From the NCBI GenBank assembly GCA_964059195.1, contig CAXKWD010000004.1, positions 117,817,938 to 117,881,937 on the forward strand: a DNA stretch of 64,000 nucleotides, read 5' to 3'. Positions 1 to 11,344 of this stretch are shown one piece after another. How positions within the stretch are numbered: the first letter of the stretch is position 1; each line of letters starts with the position of its first letter. The stretch is from Ectobius pallidus. Taxonomy: Eukaryota; Arthropoda; Insecta; Blattodea; Ectobiidae. Both the position numbers and the translations under genes were made by a program. The notes beneath the pieces are model-generated. The model made no database searches. It was given only the letters and a program-made list of their open reading frames with translations, and was not told the origin of the DNA.

Positions 1-1030
1 TTGTTTTGATTTATTAAAATATAGTTATTATTAGAAATATTTTGTTAATGTGCCTTATTTAAGCACTTAAACTAAGCAAAATATTACAAAGTAATGTAAA
101 CAGAATTGTGAATGGTATAATTGCAGTGCTTTTAAAGTTTAAAACAAAGAGTGCTAAAAAAGCAAACTTTCAGATTTATATTTTTTTCCAAAAATTATTA
201 ATTTTACTAACCTAAAGATTATGCAAAATTCTTCCTCCCAACCCTTATAAAAATACTTGATTTCAGGGGTTGAAGATAGAATATCAAACTATAGAAAAGG
301 GAAAAGTTGTTTGTACCCTACTCTGTATACATGCACATTTTAATCAATAATATTTGCAAATGATTGGCAAGTAATTTTAATGAATGGATTGCTTTTTGCA
401 TGGTAATGGCAGCACCAGTGGGGGAGTAGATACTTGTATGCAGTTTTGAGCCATCTCTCTCTGAAGGCCACCTTCTGGGGAGATGGGGAGAATGCATACA
501 AAAGCACATGGCATTCATACTTCCAAGGGCTCTATTTCAGGGATAGTTTTTGTATGCCGCTTCTATTGACTTTCTAAACCCCTCTTAACCTCTATGAAGA
601 TGGACTTCAAAATGTGACTTGGCTGGGATAAAAAAATCATCAATGCAGTAGCTAGTCAAACGAAGTGTGAATGATACAAAAAAAACTGCAACTTGGGTAC
701 AAATCTTCCTTTATATCTGTATACTGTAGTTCTCCCTTTTTCATGAGGATTAACTGATTGATTACATAATTTTTACATTTCCCATCACATTCTAAAAATA
801 ATTTCACTCTGTATAAATAAATTTCTGAGTGAATTTCTTGTGTGTACTCCTATTAGGGGATCTAGGAAATTCTCATGGTAATCTTCTTATAGTGGAAATT
901 TTCAGTAACTTGAATATCACTTCCATCATCCTTTGCTAAGAAAGGAGCATTTGCTATTGAATGAAAGTTTTTACTATCTGTTATTCTCATTCTAGTAATA
1001 GTATCTTTCTAAAGAAGTAAATTGATTACC
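1..1030. other. No gene or repeat recognised
   Basis: AT-rich sequence with only short open frames. I see no coding signature, RNA gene or inverted ends here. Confidence 0.5.
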
Positions 1031-1044
1031 TACATGGTCTCTTG

Positions 1045-1344
1045 AGGTACGCCGTAGCGTAGTGGTTGAGGCGCTGCGCTACAAACCGGAAGGTCGAGGG
1101 TTCGATTCCCGATGAGGTCGTTGAGATTTTTCAATTGGCCTAAATCCTCTGGTGGCACTATGGCACTGGGGTCGACTCAGCCTCTAACAGAAATGAGTAC
1201 CAGGAGCAATCCTGGGGGTAAAGGCGGCCGGTGCGTAAGGCTGACAACCTTACCACCTTCATGTGCCGAATGTCCAAAATCTGGGAGCCTCAACCTCCTG
1301 GAACCCTCTGGTCCTCCATGGCCTGTATAGGGATCACTTTACTT
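1045..1344 (+). mobile_element. tRNA-derived SINE (family 1), full length
   Basis: The element is bounded by a perfect 14-bp direct repeat, TACATGGTCTCTTG, at 1031-1044 and 1345-1358, the hallmark of LINE-driven target-primed insertion. Its head has an internal RNA polymerase III promoter: an A box TAGCGTAGTGG at 1055-1065 and a B box GGTTCGATTCC at 1099-1109. A non-tRNA body of about 200 bp follows. The last 70 bp recur in inverse orientation at the right edge of the window (63932-64000), which shows a dispersed family. It is non-coding and must borrow LINE machinery. The 3' tail is short and not a plain poly-A. Confidence 0.9.
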
Positions 1345-1414
1345 TACATGGTCTCTTGGTTAGCATGGCTGGCCTTGAATCTATAGGCTCAATTTTAATC
1401 CCCAGTACCATTTT

Positions 1415-1575
1415 AGATTTTTCTGAGGTAGAGAGGTCTTGTAAGGTCCCTCAGGGAAAACATGAATGCGGCAATGAATTTTGACATGCTGACCACATGT
1501 CCTGCCATTAGCTGATCGAGACAAATATACTACAACATATGTTGGATGGTAACCCCCTGTCCTTTTTGACATGTA
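1415..1575 (+). mobile_element. Diverged SINE body fragment (family 2)
   Basis: This fragment is colinear with the body and 3' end of the SINE at 22754-23063. Shared blocks include a TTTTTCTGA..GTAG..GAGGTCT stretch, GCATGCTGACCACATG-like sequence near 1485, and GG(A/G)TGGTA...TGTCCTTT near the end. The tRNA head is missing, so this is an old 5'-truncated copy. Divergence is clearly higher than between the other copies. Confidence 0.6.
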
Positions 1576-1599
1576 TTGCCAAAGCAAATTAGTGAGTCA

Positions 1600-2452
1600 A
1601 GTTCAAACACAATTTAAGGGTTAAAAAAATTAATAAAAACTGGTCAGCTTTCCGAGATAATGGACAAAAGAAGATATGAATAGAATGTTTTACAATAAAG
1701 GGGCCTTGAAAGAAAGCTTGAAGTAACAATAAATTGGAGGGCTTCAAAGTTTCAAATAAGATTTGATTTCCTCTTCCCTTCTCGTTAAGTCATAAAAGGA
1801 TTTTGGCAGGAAGGTGAGGGTTGAATAGGCAAAAATATGTTCATTTGTGTCATGAAAGAGTAGTAGTGCTGACTGCTGAATTCCTGTACCTTATAGGAAG
1901 ATTCCTATATAAGAAACACTTTTCATTATTATTTGAGTAGACGACTAATCTCAACAAGGAGCTAGTAGGAACCAGCAATGGAAAATTTGGGGGAACTTTA
2001 TTGGTTTTTTACGTATTTTATGTGAAGGTAAATTTTTCTGTCATGAACCATCTATTTACGTTTTTATAATTTTTAGAAATCACACCAATACCACTTTTCC
2101 ATGCCCCAGTTGCAGTTGTACTGAGTGTTTGGAACAAGCAGCAAAGACTGTCACAGCCTGATTGGAAATGAGTGTGCCATACAGTAGTGTTTTTATCATC
2201 ATATTATTATTGTATTTATATTACATTCTTATATAATGTGTAGGTTTTCTATTGTACAAAAACTTGACACCAAATAGTATTGGTAGTTGTAAATGAATGT
2301 GTTTGCTTCATCGCTAACACTGGACTGCTGACTAGGTTTAGTTTCTTTCATATTAACTAGCCGTATATATATATGTAAGAATTCATTATTGGTGACCCAA
2401 CTTAACCATTTCAAAGCATGTTTTGTGTATTACTTACTCTCAGCCAGAATAA
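1600..2452. other. No gene recognised
   Basis: AT-rich DNA with no supported gene. The short open frame at 2229-2414 (minus) has no recognisable domain. Confidence 0.5.
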
Positions 2453-2787
2453 CATACCTGCCAACTCCAGATTTTCTTCTATAAAATTTGTTGCATGAAC
2501 CCTTAATAGTTGAAAGTTAGTGCTAAAGTTCTTTGTGATATTGTTAATGGAATATTCAAATTTTAGCTTCAGATGTAGTCTTAGTTAAACTAATATGTAA
2601 TACAGCATTATCTTCTTAATGCCCATAAGTCTGATGGTATTTTAACACTTCTTTCTCAAAACATAAATTTAGGCATATCATGTCACTTGTACTTAGGGGA
2701 TAAAAACTTTTGTCTGCATATTATGTCATTTAAATTTGTAGTTTAGAGTGAAATTAATGTATTTTATTATGAAGGTTGGCAGGTATG
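2453..2787. mobile_element. Candidate MITE with 13-bp terminal inverted repeats
   Basis: CATACCTGCCAAC at 2453-2465 is exactly inverted as GTTGGCAGGTATG at 2775-2787, enclosing 335 bp of AT-rich non-coding DNA. That size and structure suit a miniature DNA transposon. I could not find a clean TSD: the flanks share only a loose CAGA(A)TA pattern. The superfamily is therefore open. Confidence 0.5.
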
Positions 2788-5211
2788 GCATCAGATAATC
2801 TGAAAGGTTAAAGCCGTGTGTTCTGAACTGTATGTTCCGCAAGTCTTTCGTGAGAATAGTTTCTAATAGGCCTCTTGATGTCTGAAACTTCAGGAAGGCA
2901 TTACTCCTTTCGCTAGATATTGAAACCTCTAGTCTTCCCAGTTTGTGCCCATGCGTGTTATAGGTGTACTAAAATCTAGTCATAGAACTAACATCACAGT
3001 GGGACAGTTTGGACTTAGAGTAGCTAGAATTTCCAAAATGTTGCCATGAGAACTGTTTGGTAGATTGATATATGTTCTATAGATTTCACTTAATTTCTTA
3101 GTTGTTCGTATTTAGAATTTAGATATTAATTTAACTAGTAATATAGCTTATGTGATTGAAAAAGTAAAACAAGACTTAAGGTGTATGTATTTTATTACAA
3201 ACATGATGCAGCATTTGTAAACAAACCTAAGTTATCTAAACATCCTACACTGAGTTATACTACTTTTCTTTGTATCACACTCTTTTCACTCCGTTTGCAT
3301 TGAAGTTTTCTCCCGGTTTCAGTTTAAAACAAATAATTCAACAACGATCTCAAGAAACATTTTAGAGAGAGCTGACATGGTTGCACAACGAAGGTACCTT
3401 ACTCACCTGGCCTATGTATACAGTGATAACAAGAGTGAGGTGCAACCCACAAACCTTCTCTTTGCATGATATAATGGGCTGCTCCTTGCGAATCATTCCA
3501 GTGAATTTATGAAAATCAACTCGATTGCTATTCATTAACATTCTACACATGTTACTGGCATAGATTCCTATTTGTGGTGGTAAAATAATAATACTAACAC
3601 TAACATGGATATAAATTAACTGTGCCTGTTTAAGACTACCGGTGTTATTTCCAGTTCTTAAAAATTCCTGCATTGTGGGGGATTTTTTGCACTGTTGGAA
3701 ATTGAGTTGTATTTTCGTGGTTCCACTTAGCTTAGTGAGGTATATGGCAGTGTGTCTTGTGTGCTGTTTACTTACTGTGTACTATGTTTACTATTAGTTC
3801 TAGATCTAGACTTACCAACCCTTCTCCTCAAAACGTTCCATACTGACCCAATCCAACAGACCTGTTGTGTACAAATTTGACTCATTTTCCCCCACCCTCT
3901 ATTTTTTCTATAAAAAGTGCTGTGTTCTACCCTGTCTTCCAAACCATGGTTGCACAACCCGTGGGACCAGTGCCACGATCTTTCCGTTGGCAATATCAAC
4001 CTCAGTATATTTAATCATTAAAATAAATTGAAAAATTCCCTAAAGTCGAAGGTTTTATTATCCTTTCATAAAGTACAGAGAAAATTGTATTCTATAAAAA
4101 AGATTGTACCTCCCCTGATGATATGTACTGTCGCATGGGAAATAATAACTAAGTGATTTGTTTTATAACAGTAAATAATGTTAATCAGACGGTAATATAT
4201 GAACTATATATTATTCGTGGATTCTAAGTGCTATTATAAGTATATTTTCTATTTTCGTTAGCGGGAATTTTACTCGAACCACTTATGATTCCTGTTGTAA
4301 AGTAGCAAGGACATTTGCTGTGTGTGCAGTGTATATTTCCTGCAGTAAATTCATTGAGTGTTAGAAGCTTGAAAATTTGTCTAGAAACTATTTGTTAGAT
4401 TGTTACTATTTATCTAATAAATATTTAAAGACTAATGGGAATCATAAGTGTTCATACTATAGTGAGAAATTAATACAAAGAATATAAAGACTCAAATACG
4501 TTTCAGATCTGGGTTTAAATATAGTCTACTAATAAGTGATTGTAAAAAAAAAAATATATACAAAAAAGAAAAACACTAAACCTGCAAGAAGTAATATCAG
4601 GGGTACATTGTACAATAAATTATCATTTTTATTCCCCAGTGATAGGCAGGAATTGTGAATTAAAGACTATAATACTCGAATAGCATGTGCTCAAAATGTT
4701 GTTAATAGTGGTCAATTTGACACATTCTTCCCAATCAACCTATTAATTATAACCCTAATAAGTACTTTCCATTTAAGTATTGTTACAGGTTAATATTTAA
4801 TTTTTTTTCTCGTAAAATATAAGGAGAAAAATATCAGCTTCTGAATGCTACTTCAAAGGGCATTTATATAATATATGTGAAATTACTATTATTTTTGAAG
4901 TTTGCTTTTAATAAAAGTATTGTTTATATACTTTGATTCGGTGATCTAGCAGTACAGTTATTTGCATTAGATTAGATAATCCATTTTTTTTTTCAATTGC
5001 TTTTTCCTTATGTTTAAAAGCAAAGATTATGGCAGGTTTCCCCCCCCCCCCTTTCCAACTGTTGTTATTAAAATACCTTAGATTTTACGAGAGGAAACAT
5101 TTTTTCTTATGCCAGAGTTAGTTTATAAATTCTTACTAATTTTGGCATTTCCTAGCATTTTTCACAACCTCTTCTCCTCATCCATCACTCTAACGTTGCA
5201 TTTGGTATAGG
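2788..5211. other. No gene recognised; C-run near 5041
   Basis: About 2.4 kb of AT-rich DNA. The longest open frame (3362-3673, minus, 103 codons) has no known motif and looks like chance. A poly-C run lies at about 5041-5052. Confidence 0.5.
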
Positions 5212-5628
5212 TAGAGGCACCTGTTTTTTTTGCAAAGCATGAAATTCAATTTTTTTTACCAAAATCACAAATTTGACTAAAAGTGCAGAAATTATTCACC
5301 TTCCAACAAAATTACAAAATAATTGACAAAATGTTGTAAGTAATTTTTATTTTTCTCACAAAATAGAATTTTTATAATTATTACAAGTTTCACAAATTAT
5401 TTCAGGTTTTACAGAATTATTTACCCCTGAAACTGCAAATTGCTCAACTGGGGGCATTGTTCATTACATTGGTGTGAATTACATTGTAAGAAATTTGAAG
5501 ATGGCAGCAACTGTGATTTGATAATTGAAGGGGAGAAATGTAAGGATAAGAATTGAAAATTAATATTTCACAAACTTGTCAGTATTTACAAATCTGGCAA
5601 AAGTTTTCACCAAAAATAGGTGCCTCGA
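5212..5628. mobile_element. Non-autonomous DNA transposon with GAGGCACCT ends
   Basis: The left end, T(A)GAGGCACCTGTTTTT, is matched in inverse at the right end (TCGAGGCACCTATTTTT read on the minus strand), so the ends are about 16 bp with one or two mismatches. The flanks GGTATAGG (5204-5211) and GGTATAAC (5629-5636) agree at 6 of 8 positions, suggesting a decayed 8-bp TSD of the hAT type. The interior is AT-rich, contains many ACAAA/TTTTT blocks and is non-coding. Confidence 0.55.
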
Positions 5629-5636
5629 GGTATAAC

Positions 5637-6751
5637 TTTATCATCTTAAAATTTAATTTTGTAAAGCCTACCTGAGCTAAAGGGAGCATTTCGAAGAGAG
5701 CATTATACAGAACAGTTCTCTCAATTCAGGAATTGTGGGAGTTTTATTTTATAAATTGAAATTATTTCAAATGGAATTTGACAAAATCAGTTATAATATT
5801 AGACTTTTATCTACAAATTTCTGAAATGTGGAAAAATGCCTTTGCGCATGTGATAATTTTTTCAGGGATTTCTGCATTTTTCGGAAAAATATTTTTTAAA
5901 AATATACCATTACTTATTTTACTTATTTACTCAAAACATACATTTTAAAAAACACTACATACTTTCGAGTGATTTATGAAAGCTGTTGTTGGTTCAGTTC
6001 TCCATTTTGTGTGAGCTATAAATGCTTCCTCATACAAGTTGTATTTTTGATTGCTTAATGTATGGAGCATAGTGGACACTTAAAAAATTTACCTCTCTCT
6101 CCCTCTAAAAAAGGGGTAATATAGTGTAATTTAAAGAAGTTCTTATACAATTAGGCTAACATCTCAAAGAGTTAATAACAAAATTAAAATAAATTTTGTT
6201 TTAGAATCCGTACAATGATATCCTTTCAAATGACATTCCACCTGTCAGCTTTAAATCCTGGTCCTCCCGAAAGTGGAAGGAAATACATATGATCTTTTAA
6301 GGTATAACCAGATCACGTTTCTTGTCTCAGAAATGATGCGCTCTTTATCAAGGTAGTTTGAAATTGCAAGAGTTAGCTAGCTTATGTAATCCCCCATGTA
6401 GAATGTACAGTGTACGTATGAAGGATAATTCACAATATTGAAGTGTGGAATGTAGGGTTTTTATTAAATTGGGAATCTAAAGTGATGAGGTGACATAACA
6501 TGGTTAGGGACTTCCAAAAAATACAAGGGAGTATACTTGAAGTCAAATCCTGAAATAACATTCATTGCCTTGCCATCAATATGATGTAATGTGAACACGA
6601 AGAGAATAGACTGCAGGGTCGGGAAGGAAAGCACTGAAATTGCGAAGTTACCCTCCCTCTCGTCCCTACTACTCTCTTTCAAATGCAGGTAGAGACAACT
6701 AAACAGGTTGATTTTGGGACTAGGCAGATAGAAAGAATAAGGAAGGGGGCT
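5637..6751. other. No gene recognised
   Basis: AT-rich, no supported gene. The minus-strand frame at 6464-6811 runs into the G-rich end of the next MITE and has no domain. Confidence 0.5.
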
Positions 6752-6759
6752 AATGTAGG

Positions 6760-7148
6760 CATAGGCGTAGCGAGGGGGGGGGGGTTTTGGGGGTTTGAAC
6801 CCCCCCCCCATTGATTACAAAAAGGAAAATTGTATAATTTTTTTAAGTCTGCCCATAAATTGCTTAATACAAGTATAAAGCGTGGGAAGCTTAAAACTCG
6901 TTATTTTGCGTCTTAATTTTTAAAAATTTCCGGGGAAGGACCCCCGGAAGCTTAAAACTTGTTATTTTGCATCTTAATGTTTAAAATTTTCCGTGGGAGA
7001 ACCCCCGGAAGCTTAAAACTCGTTATTTTTCATCTTAATTTTTAAAATTTTCCGGGGGAGGGCCCCCGGACCCCCCTCTCCTTCCATACTCTCCAGACCC
7101 CGCGGATGTTATAACCCCCCCCATATGGTCGGCCTGGTTACGCCTATG
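6760..7148. mobile_element. hAT-like MITE with internal minisatellite, copy 1
   Basis: The ends are CATAGGCGTAGCGAGG and, inverted, CATAGGCGTAACCAGG. They are flanked by a perfect 8-bp TSD AATGTAGG at 6752-6759 and 7149-7156. The 8-bp TSD and AGGCGTA(A/G)C..GG ends point to the hAT superfamily. After a G/C-run the interior carries about three tandem units (6889-7075). There is no coding capacity. A second copy with more units is at 24187-24596. Confidence 0.85.
6889..7075 (+). repeat. Minisatellite, about 3 units of about 60-65 bp
   Basis: Each unit contains GGAAGCTTAAAACTCGTTAT, then TTTTGCRTCTTAAT and a CCGGGGGAGGACCCCCGG-like palindrome. The units differ by a few substitutions. The array lies wholly within the MITE. 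Confidence 0.85.
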
Positions 7149-8153
7149 AATGTAGGGGTAGATCATCCATTACTTCCAGAATATGTGAGTTATTTACAAT
7201 GCGATTTTGTCCCCGTCATTGTGAAAAACGTCTTCCCAAAAAGATTCAATCTCAGTTGTATTACAGCGTATGATTTTCCCCCAGATTAACCAATTTGGTG
7301 CATTAAACAAAATGACAAAACTGCAAAGATATACTAAGACATATAAACACAAAATAACATGCAGCATAACTGTAATTGAGGAGTAATCTTATAACATAAT
7401 TTGTAATATTTCTATTATAACTCCCATTAGATACTAGTAGTTTTGTTTACCGTTGGATCTTCTCGATTAATATTTTCTCAAAGTCAGTCATGTACTGTAC
7501 GAGAAGTCACTTTCGTTGGAACACTGTAACGTGGTGGAACCAAAGATTTACAAATACACTGGATTGCTGACTGCGCGGTAGGAATTCGGTCCAGTCTGCT
7601 CGGGCGCTCCCCCACCATCGAAGGGCAAGACGCGCGGGCAGCTGCATTATTTTAAATGGCACAATCCCTATGTTGTTGCTTTATGCTCGCTCGAATTGCA
7701 TATTGCATTATTTAAGTGGTATGAAGGTAAAAAAGGACAGACTGCACTTATGTAACAATCATGTTTATTTTTACGCATTACTAAACAAGATCAACTTCGT
7801 ACATTTCTATCGAAACCCAAACTTCGTTGAAAAAGCAGTTTGTTTTCTCTCTAGTTAAATGACCGCATACAATTTTAAGGAATACATTTCCAATGAGCTT
7901 AATTAGAGTAGGCCTAAGTGTTGTGTAGAGTAAGTTTCACCAAAGTCATTATTACCTACATGGCATTTAAATACTGAATCCTTAAAATGCATAGGCCTAC
8001 ATGTTTTTGTGACGATGAACTTTGTGTTAAGTTTACAAAACTGGTATGACTGGTGAAATACAGTGCTCTACGTAAATTTCACAATTGTTATTACATCTTC
8101 AGGTGCCCTTAACAATTTTCCTCTTGATACAAAATCTGTAAAGAGTGTGTATT

Positions 8154-9044
8154 ACTAGGGTTCTCAGAAATATGAGGAAAAAATATGGGACACTTGGATC
8201 TGTGTTGAAAACAACAATACAATCCCAAGGCATTGTGTACCACATGTGAGTTTGCCCTACTTGATTTCAAACTTAAAACAAGCAACAACAAAAGATAAAT
8301 AATAGGCTCACCTTTAATTGTATTACAAATCACACTCATGAATCATACTTCTTTAAGGAATGAATTTCATTCAACAATTGCTTATTTTGAAGCACCATGT
8401 CATGGAAATCGGAATGCCACACAATCTTCATTGAAAAAAAAATTACAATAGACAATGCTTTTACTGGTTTTACACAGTTTGTTTTTCTGATATTCAATTT
8501 TTCCATTTTTATCTTTCAAAAATAGAAAATGAGCTAATAACACGTCAGTATATTCAAATTTCCGTTTTGAAATTTTCTAATTAAGTCACTGGTGCAACAA
8601 GTTCAGTAATTTATTATTAAATAAAAAAAATTAAAATTTTACAAATTAGAGCTTAAACAACTTGAATAGAATTTTAGGTTTTGATCTCGGAGGAGGTCTG
8701 GACCCCCCTTCCCTACGCCACTGGGTGCAACAGGATTCAGTTACAAAGATGAAATTACAACGGGGTTTTCCTAAATACAACAGAGCAAACCGACACGACC
8801 AAGCATGATCATACTCATGCTAAGTATCCCGAATGGTCCCGCAAATCGCAGTGAAGCTAGCAACTGTTAACCAGCACTGCCGTCCCATTTTTTCTGGATT
8901 GTCTCTGGAGAATAAAAAATAATTACAATTAAAAAATGAAAATACGGGACAAAACTGCGTCCCGAAGACTTCTTTCGGGACAACGGGACGCATTGGCGAA
9001 AAAAGAAACGTTCCCGTACTTTACGGGACGTCTGGGAACCCTAG
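8154..9044. mobile_element. DNA transposon nested in the P-element
   Basis: CTAGGGTTCTCAGA at the left and CTAGGGTTCCCAGA (inverted) at the right bound about 890 bp. The flanks TGTGTATT (8146-8153) and TGTGTATC (9045-9052) match at 7 of 8 positions, a likely hAT-type 8-bp TSD. The right subterminal region repeats short GGGACG / CGTCCCG blocks. A related end (TAGGGTTGCCGGA) occurs at 38588. There is no transposase. The 155-codon open frame crossing its right border (8936-9403) has no recognisable domain. Confidence 0.65.
8599..8723. mobile_element. Possible one-ended hAT MITE remnant, nested
   Basis: A perfect 8-bp direct repeat, GGTGCAAC, occurs at 8591-8598 and 8724-8731. The right end reads CAGTGGCGTAGGGAAGGGGG on the minus strand, a typical hAT terminus. 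The left side lacks the matching terminus, so the left end is probably decayed or deleted, or the direct repeat is chance. Confidence 0.4.
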
Positions 9045-9213
9045 TGTGTATCTATTTAAGTTGTCATTCCTTGTCAATAACAATTCACTACATTCCTCAC
9101 ATTTTAGTCTTTTCTGAAAGGTTTTATCTACAAAACCTGAGATATAATACAAAATGTTATCTTTGTAATAAGATTCCTCATAGTTATCCAAAATATCTGC
9201 TATTTCTAGTAAG

Positions 9214-9884
9214 TCAAGAGTCAGTATTATTTTCTTCTACTATTTCATCTACCATTGCACACTCTGAGAATCTCAGAACTGAATTCATATGGTTTATGTC
9301 AAACTGTAAACAATTGCTATTAGCTGATGGCCTTACACTATTTCTAAACATTCGTTTTCTAACGGCCCATAAAAACTGCCTAACGTTGGGATTGTTATTA
9401 TGACCACTTGCACTTCTAGAAAAAAATAGCTCTACATGGTCTTGTGACAACTTTTAACTACGTAAGTACTTAAAATCGTTCATTGCCAACAATCTGTCTC
9501 TTAACTTTTGAATAGAGCATATATCACTTTAAAAAACCAATGGCAAATGTTTTCCTTGGATAATCTAAAATAGAAATGCCATGAATTTTAATTTTGATAA
9601 GTAATTTGAAGCATCAGGCAGCATTTTGTCATCATAATCTTTGTTTGATAGCTTAATGGGTCACGGCTATTCAAGTAATCAATTAACTGATCAATTACTC
9701 TTATAAACTTAACTGTCGGTTTGCTACCAATAAACTGAGGGTGATTGATTGCACACAACCCTGTTGAATGGGTGGAGAGGTGTCTCGTGAGTGTTTCGAA
9801 CTGCTTATAAGAGCTCTGTTCTTGCCCACCGGTGGTGGGGGGAGGCGCGTAGTGGCCGGACCGTTTTCTGGCGCTCTGAGCCAC
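9214..9884 (-). pseudogene. P-element/THAP9-like transposase, C-terminal fragment
   Basis: Two minus-strand segments resemble the C-terminal part of P-element transposases. Segment 9884-9588 reads ..TVKFIRVIDQLIDYLNSRDPL, like the conserved T-x-KFI..ID..FD-LNSR block. Segment 9450-9214 reads LSQDHVELFFS..SGHNNNPNVRQF, a close match to the family's SQDHLE-x-FFS-x-IRS-x-GG-x-NNNPT-x-x-QF signature. In-frame stops and at least one frameshift lie between them. The THAP zinc finger, the GTP-binding region and most of the catalytic domain are absent. No function is expected. Assignment rests on motif recognition, not a search. Confidence 0.75.
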
Positions 9885-10121
9885 TGCTGTTAGCGATCCA
9901 GTGTATTTATAAATCTTTGGGTGGAACGGTATCGAAGACGTATACCCAATTGCATATTTTCTTCAATTGAGATCTGGAGAATTTTGTAACCCTATAATTT
10001 GTAATGGCAAAACTTTTAGGTTGTGAAAGTGAAATTGAATACACGAAAATCTTTGAACAGATTTCTCATATCCAAGTAGGCCTAATGGTAATTACTACAT
10101 CACTTGTAAGTTATTTGAATA

Positions 10122-11344
10122 CGAGGGTGTTAATAAGTATCCGCACTTTTTGTTTAAACTTTTTTAGGTTGGCTGTAACGCTTTGTGCTTACGCACATCG
10201 ACATGTTCATTTATCTCCCCTTGTGGAATGTTTGTCTGCTTCACTGCTCAGCGTTTGGACCAAAGAAGAACAGTGTGCAGTGATCCGTTTGAAGGTGTAC
10301 CAGGAGCTGAAATCCATAGAAGACTTTCCGCACAATATGGGGGCAATGTTTTACCATGGCAAAGTGGGTACGAATTGATTGAAAAGTTAAAAAATTGTCA
10401 AACGTATGAAGGACGAGGAAAGAACAGGATGCTCATCCACATTCACTAGCGACGCCAACACTGAGCAAGTGCGTATCATGATTCAGACAAACCGGAGAGT
10501 GACTTCCGATGAAGTAGCAATGCAAATTAGCCATGGTTCTGCACATGGCATTATTCATATCAGGCTAGGCTTTCATAAGTCTGTGCAAGGTGGGTCCCAA
10601 AATAGCTCACTGAACAGCACAAGCACAAGCACAATCTTGTGTCCATATGCCAATGCTTACTGGACCGCCATGCTAACGAAGGTGAAGATTTTTTGAAACG
10701 AATAGTCACTGGAGACGAAACGTGGGTCCATCATTTTGAGTCTGAAAGCAAACGCCAAAGCATGGAATGGAAACACCCTGCATCTCTAGTCAAAAAGAAA
10801 TTTAAGGGTCAACCCTCCGCAGGAAAAGTGATGCTCACTCCTTTCTGGGACTCACAAGGGCCAATACTGCAACATTACTTGGTGAAGAGCTCAACAATAA
10901 ACAGTGCACATTACAGTGAGATGTTGAGCAACGAGCTGAAGCCTGCAATCCTAACCAGACATCGAGGCCTTGTGTCGAAAGGAGTTTCTTGTTGCATGAC
11001 ATGGCGCACCCACATACTGCTGCCCACACTGTTCAAACTATTGTGGAACTGGGTTTTGAGGTGTTAAGAGTAGGATCCTAAATACAGTCCCGATCTCTCC
11101 CCGCCAGAGCTCCATCTTAGATGCCTTAAGGGGCCGTCGATTCACCACAGACCAAGAACTGAAGGAAGCGGTGGCTTGCTACTCAGCCGAAAACTTTTTT
11201 CTAAAAGCATCAGGAAGCTTGTGCAACGATGGATCAAGTGCATTGAGAAGCAAGGGGACTGTTGAAAAATGAGGTAATCAAAAGATTTATATTGTTGCAG
11301 TAAGTTAAAAAAAGATAGTGCGGATACTTATTTACTTATCCTCG
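10122..11344 (+). mobile_element. mariner element, complete length, inactive
   Basis: Inverted ends of about 28 bp share AATAAGTATCCGCACT and the outer CGAGG. TA dinucleotides flank both ends (10120-10121 and 11345-11346), as expected of Tc1/mariner insertion. The length of 1223 bp is close to the usual 1.25-1.3 kb of mariners. It contains one plus-strand transposase pseudogene. Confidence 0.9.
10227..11265 (+). pseudogene. mariner transposase with frameshifts
   Basis: The reading is split over three frames. The N-terminal helix-turn-helix is seen as WTKEEQCAVIR then, one frame over, GVPGAEIHRRLSAQYGGN. The catalytic part gives TGDETWVHHFE (first Asp at 10714-10716), then KVMLTPFWDSQGPIL, LHDMAHPHTA (second Asp at 10998-11000) and, after a frameshift, YSPDLSPPE (third Asp at 11092-11094). 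The C-terminus RWIKCIEKQGDC ends at a stop at 11263-11265. All three D,D34D acids survive, but at least four frame breaks rule out a working protein. Intact mariners encode about 345 residues. Confidence 0.9.

Larger units (their letters stand above)
7541..9919 (-). mobile_element. P-element, internally deleted, with nested insertions
   Basis: Inverted ends of about 31 bp (CAAAGATTTACAAATACACT.. at 7541; the same on the minus strand from 9919) match at roughly 28 of 31 positions. A perfect 8-bp duplication, GGTGGAAC, flanks the element at 7533-7540 and 9920-9927. P-elements are known for 31-bp ends and 8-bp TSDs, and the minus-strand reading of 9884-9214 resembles the C-terminal part of P/THAP9 transposase. 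The element is 2379 bp but lacks the N-terminal THAP DNA-binding domain and the catalytic core: the C-terminal region begins only about 35 bp inside the right end. Much of the left half is a later insertion (8154-9044). Confidence 0.8.

Noticed and set aside
2229..2414. 61-codon minus-strand frame
   Set aside because: Short, no motif, in AT-rich DNA; kept as unassigned.
6889..7075. Possible CRISPR-like array of 60-bp units
   Set aside because: Units are contiguous and alike with no unique spacers; it is a minisatellite inside a MITE.
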